A stretch of DNA of 35,505 bases. It comes from Leyella stercorea. GTDB lineage: Bacteria > Bacteroidota > Bacteroidia > Bacteroidales > Bacteroidaceae. Under the pieces are notes generated by a model. It searched no databases and was not told the origin of the DNA. It saw nothing but the letters and a program-made list of their open reading frames with translations. The stretch is taken from assembly GCF_021531355.1 (NCBI RefSeq), contig NZ_JADYTS010000032.1, positions 1 through 35,505 of the forward strand, read 5' to 3'. The translations under genes were made by a program, and so were the position numbers. Position 1 is the first letter of the stretch; every line of letters begins with the position of its first letter. Shown here piece after piece: positions 32,520 through 35,505 of this stretch.

Positions 32520-33452
32520 ATGATTGAAAATACTGATTATACAGATGCCGTGCAGCCTAAGGTGAAGGGCCGTTTCGCCCCGTCGCCTACCGGACGCATG
32601 CATCTTGGCAACGTGTTCAGCGCTCTGCTGTCGTGGCTTTCGGCTAAGTCGCAGGGCGGCACATGGCTGTTGCGCATAGAGGATATCGACCCTCAGCGCT
32701 CGCACCGCGAGTATGCCGAACTGATAATGGACGACCTTCACTGGCTCGGACTCGACTGGGACGAGGGTCCATACTGGCAGAGTGAGCGTGGCGCGATATA
32801 CGAGCGCTGTCTCCAGCAGCTGCGCGAGCGCGGGCTGACCTATCCTTGCTATTGCACACGAGCCGACATCATGGCCACGCAGGCACCGCACGAGAGCGAC
32901 GGTAGGGTAGTGTATAAAGGCACATGCCGCAATCTGCCGCCTGGTGTTCATTCCGGTCCGGCTGCCATTCGCATGAAGGTACCCGACGAAGGCGAGGGCT
33001 TGGTAACGTTCAGCGACGGACATTACGGCACGCACACCGTCGACCTCACCACACAATGCGGCGACTTCATCGTGCGCCGCAAGGACGGAGCGTGGGCTTA
33101 TCAGCTTGCAGTCGTAGTGGACGATGCGCTGATGGGCATCAACGAGGTTGTGCGTGGACGCGACCTTCTGCTCTCGTCGCCACAGCAGATATATCTGGCT
33201 CGGCAGCTGGGATTTGTTCCTCCGCGATTCGTCCATCTGCCTTTGCTGTGCAACAGTGCCGGCCAGCGCCTGTCAAAGCGCGACCGCAGTATGGACATGG
33301 AGTCGCTGCGTGCGCATTACAGTCCGCAGCAGATTATCGGTATGCTTGCCCATGCTGCCGGATTGCAGACTGATGACAGTCCAATAGAGGCTCCCGGCCT
33401 TATCGAAGGCTTTTCGTGGAGTAGTGTGCCTACTGCCGACATACAAAGGTAA
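32520..33452 (+). CDS. gluQ: glutamyl-queuosine tRNA(Asp) synthetase (GluQRS)
   Basis: GluQRS activates glutamate and attaches it to queuosine at position 34 of tRNA-Asp. The start is the ATG at 32520 (MIENTDYTDAVQPKVKGRFA), giving 310 aa. It is a GltX catalytic core without the anticodon-binding domain: HIGH-type motif FAPSPTGRMHLGN (19-31), RIEDIDPQRS (52-61), the zinc site C110, C112, Y132, C136 (PCYCTR...VYKGTC), and the KMSKS-type motif QRLSKRDRS (about 246-254). The CxC...YxxxC zinc pattern is the GluQRS form. The short length and the absent C-terminal domain separate it from GltX. It is not obviously in an operon with neighbours. Confidence 0.92.
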   Translation: MIENTDYTDAVQPKVKGRFAPSPTGRMHLGNVFSALLSWLSAKSQGGTWLLRIEDIDPQRSHREYAELIMDDLHWLGLDWDEGPYWQSERGAIYERCLQQLRERGLTYPCYCTRADIMATQAPHESDGRVVYKGTCRNLPPGVHSGPAAIRMKVPDEGEGLVTFSDGHYGTHTVDLTTQCGDFIVRRKDGAWAYQLAVVVDDALMGINEVVRGRDLLLSSPQQIYLARQLGFVPPRFVHLPLLCNSAGQRLSKRDRSMDMESLRAHYSPQQIIGMLAHAAGLQTDDSPIEAPGLIEGFSWSSVPTADIQR

Positions 33453-33501
33453 TTATAAACCACAAGAATCCAAAACTATTCCAGTGTAGTTTGTCTTTAT
33501 T

Positions 33502-33531
33502 TTTGTAGTCCGATTATTTATGCTAACTTTG
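33502..33531 (+). promoter_or_regulatory. promoter of the PNGase F-like gene
   Basis: TTTG (33502-33505) and TAACTTTG (33524-33531, exact TAnnTTTG) are 18 bases apart. The ATG lies 45 bases downstream. Confidence 0.65.
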
Positions 33532-33576
33532 TAGTCGCAATGCCTGACTAACTATTAAATACAAAAAATCAAAATT

Positions 33577-35262
33577 ATGAAAAGAACTTTATTTACTCTT
33601 GTTGTCGGACTGTGCTTTATCGTCACAGCTCAGGCACAAAACTATGCCAAGAAGCTGAAGAAGTCAACAGGCATAACCGTAACCTATCGCTCTGTGTACA
33701 AGGGCAAGGTTTATCCCGGTGGTACCATGATGTTGGTCAGCGGCGATCAGGTCAAACTTCAGAATCTGTCGCCCGAGGGCAAGATTGTTGAGCCGAAAGC
33801 CAACACATTGCGCCAGGATACCTACATCGACTATAGCCGCCGATTGAGCTATCGTCGTGCTGTTATGCCCAACAATGAGGTGGTCTACACCAACGCTCCG
33901 TTTGAGTATGGCGAGGGATTTACTGATGTCAAGACCGAGAAGTATCTCGGACTCAACTGCAAGGTGGTGCGCACTGTGGTCAACTCTAATACTATCGACG
34001 TTTGGTATACCAACGACCTGGCTTTTCGCGGAACTCCGCAGACGTGGTGCGGCGTGCCCGACGGACTCGTGCTGCGCGTAGTGCGCAACGGCGATTCTGT
34101 GCAGGAGGCTGTTGGCATAAAGGCACTTAAGGACAAGTCGCCGCTCCTGCCAACCGAATGGGGACACTATCTCGACAACAGCAACTACTCGTATGCCATC
34201 AACCAGAGTGGCGTCATCAGCGTTCCGGTGTTCGATCAGCAGACCATCTGTTTCAATGGCGCCAAGCTGCCCGAGACACTCGAGGAGGGCAAGGTTTATG
34301 CAGCAGCTGGTGGAACAATAGTACTGAAGAAGGTGAAGTTGCCCGACAACATCAAGGATCGTTCGGTATTCATTGAGGCTGTACAGTATTCTGACGGCGA
34401 TGCCTACGACCGTACCGGCTCAATCTTCATGATTCCTACCGGCAAGGAGCAGTCGTTCCTCGACGCTCTGCGCAATCTCAACAGCGTGCCGTCGTTCAAG
34501 AGCGGTCAGACCGACTATCATGGTCTGGTGTCAACAACTGGTTATGACGTTCCGCTTGAGCTGATGCGATTCTTCACGGGCTTCGGCGTGCGCAAGTACA
34601 ATCACAATAAGGTGCCAGGACAGACATGGGCAGACTCAGTACTGTACAAGGCTGAGGTGACGAGCGTGGCTGAGCAGTTGAAGGGCGAGGTTTGGATTGG
34701 TGCCTACATAGGCAACTGGGATGCCAAGGGACATCGTCTTAGCCTCAAGCTCAAGTACTATCCTGATGGCGAGCGCAACATGCCCAAGACTCTGCCTCTG
34801 TTCAATACGGTCAACTATATGGAACAGGCAGGCCAGCCTTATCCTATATTCATGCTCGACGACTCGCTAAATGTCACCTTCGAACTGAAGGAGGATGTCA
34901 AGGACGCACGTCTGTTCTATCTCACCACCGGACACGGCGGCTGGGGCGGCGGCGACGAGTTCAACCAGAAGGTGAACACCATCTACGTCGACGGACAGAA
35001 AGTAATAAGCTTCATCCCTTGGCGCGACGACTGCGGCACTTACCGCAACTGGAACCCCTGCTCGGGCAATTTCTCAAACGGACAAAGCTCGTCCGACCTG
35101 AGCCGCTCCAACTGGTGCCCAGGCACAATGACCAATCCAGAATATATATATGTTGGTAATCTGAAGGCGGGCAAGCACACATTGTGCGTCAAGATTCCGC
35201 AGGGAGCACCCGAAGGTGGTAGCAATAGCTACTGGTGTATTTCGGGAACGCTGATTTATTAA
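33577..35262 (+). CDS. secreted PNGase F-like protein with N-terminal extension
   Basis: This 561-aa protein has a signal peptide (about 1-20). The C-terminal part (about 220-561) resembles peptide-N-glycosidase F, which removes N-glycans from asparagine: the first jelly-roll (GDAYDRTGSIFMI, 274-286) and the second with GHGGWGGGDEFNQKVNTIYV (452-471), NWNPCSGNFSNGQSSSD (491-507), NWCPG (512-516) and a Cys-rich close. By eye, D278 fits the catalytic Asp of Elizabethkingia PNGase F and E461 fits its Glu206. The position of Glu118 appears to be G379 (IGNWDAKG). Residues 21-215 form an N-terminal domain with a WYTNDLAF...WCGVPDGLVL stretch that recalls GLPGLI-type proteins. Activity is therefore uncertain. 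It may release host or dietary N-glycans. Confidence 0.82.
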   Translation: MKRTLFTLVVGLCFIVTAQAQNYAKKLKKSTGITVTYRSVYKGKVYPGGTMMLVSGDQVKLQNLSPEGKIVEPKANTLRQDTYIDYSRRLSYRRAVMPNNEVVYTNAPFEYGEGFTDVKTEKYLGLNCKVVRTVVNSNTIDVWYTNDLAFRGTPQTWCGVPDGLVLRVVRNGDSVQEAVGIKALKDKSPLLPTEWGHYLDNSNYSYAINQSGVISVPVFDQQTICFNGAKLPETLEEGKVYAAAGGTIVLKKVKLPDNIKDRSVFIEAVQYSDGDAYDRTGSIFMIPTGKEQSFLDALRNLNSVPSFKSGQTDYHGLVSTTGYDVPLELMRFFTGFGVRKYNHNKVPGQTWADSVLYKAEVTSVAEQLKGEVWIGAYIGNWDAKGHRLSLKLKYYPDGERNMPKTLPLFNTVNYMEQAGQPYPIFMLDDSLNVTFELKEDVKDARLFYLTTGHGGWGGGDEFNQKVNTIYVDGQKVISFIPWRDDCGTYRNWNPCSGNFSNGQSSSDLSRSNWCPGTMTNPEYIYVGNLKAGKHTLCVKIPQGAPEGGSNSYWCISGTLIY

Positions 35263-35342
35263 ATTTTCAGACTTGTGCGACGTTTGTAGTCCCAATGTTA
35301 GTAATGTCAATTATACGGGCTGAAAGCCTAATAAGCACATAG

Positions 35343-35434
35343 CCCAGGGCAGCACCCTGGGTGTACGGATAGATAAAAGCAAAACGCCCTGTAAGGGCAA
35401 AAGCATTGATAACTAACGCTTTTGCCCTTACAGG
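35343..35434. repeat. REP-like inverted-repeat segment
   Basis: Two palindromes lie after the PNGase-like gene: CCCAGGG/CCCTGGG (35343-35349, 35355-35361) and a 17-bp perfect pair (35388-35404 with 35418-35434; arms begin CCTGTAAGGGC and end GCCCTTACAGG). Flanking sequence (GGGCTGAAAGCC, about 35317) resembles dispersed intergenic repeats I recall from Prevotella and Bacteroides genomes. The larger hairpin may also terminate transcription. Confidence 0.55.
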
Positions 35435-35505
35435 TAGGGTGTTCAAAATCGCTTTAAAATCCTGCGCATTTTTTACCTATAGTATTGATGCGCTTGACCA
35501 CCAAA

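Overview
The window looks like a chromosomal segment from a Bacteroidota bacterium, most likely Prevotella/Segatella or a close relative. The reasons are a SusC/SusD pair, a PNGase F-like secreted protein, a 576-aa LysRS with a C-terminal extension, a class II ribonucleotide reductase, the amidase-MCE gene pair, and many upstream regions with the Bacteroidota promoter pattern (TTTG near -33, TAnnTTTG near -7) rather than sigma70 boxes. Genus is an inference from protein style; no rRNA or tRNA gene was seen.

Layout. (1) 1-4600 is a visibly AT-richer accessory block. It holds the 3' part of a DUF262/DUF1524 (GmrSD-like) gene cut by the window edge, an overlapping small ORF, a gene-poor gap, and six short minus-strand genes. 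Four of these encode one-helix membrane proteins preceded by recurring promoter/leader sequence. (2) 4716-9152 encodes a PepSY-TM membrane protein and a UvrD-like helicase with a DEDDh exonuclease inserted in it. (3) 9250-13245, minus strand, holds dnaA, an MCE/MlaD protein and an N-acetylmuramoyl-L-alanine amidase. (4) 13424-16445, plus strand, is an overlapping pair of exported proteins of unknown function. (5) 16506-19996, minus strand, is a likely queF-nrdJ-folB operon. (6) 20173-24964 is a susC-susD pair bounded by terminators. (7) 25200-32408, minus strand, is mostly housekeeping: a YhhQ-type queuosine-precursor transporter, a HAD phosphatase/phosphomutase, pgi, an unlisted 34-aa membrane microprotein, gpsA, lysS and menE. 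(8) 32520-35262, plus strand, encodes GluQRS and a PNGase F-like protein, followed by a REP-like inverted-repeat segment.

How the genes connect. Three genes touch queuosine: YhhQ (precursor import), QueF (preQ0 to preQ1) and GluQRS (glutamylation of Q34 in tRNA-Asp). The SusCD pair sits between yhhQ and queF. QueF and FolB are both tunnelling-fold enzymes and flank the class II RNR. The most unusual parts are the small-membrane-protein array with recurring leaders, the helicase-exonuclease fusion, the PNGase-like protein that seems to lack one acidic catalytic residue, and a C7 tract in the susC promoter. I saw no CRISPR array, insertion sequence, rRNA or tRNA.
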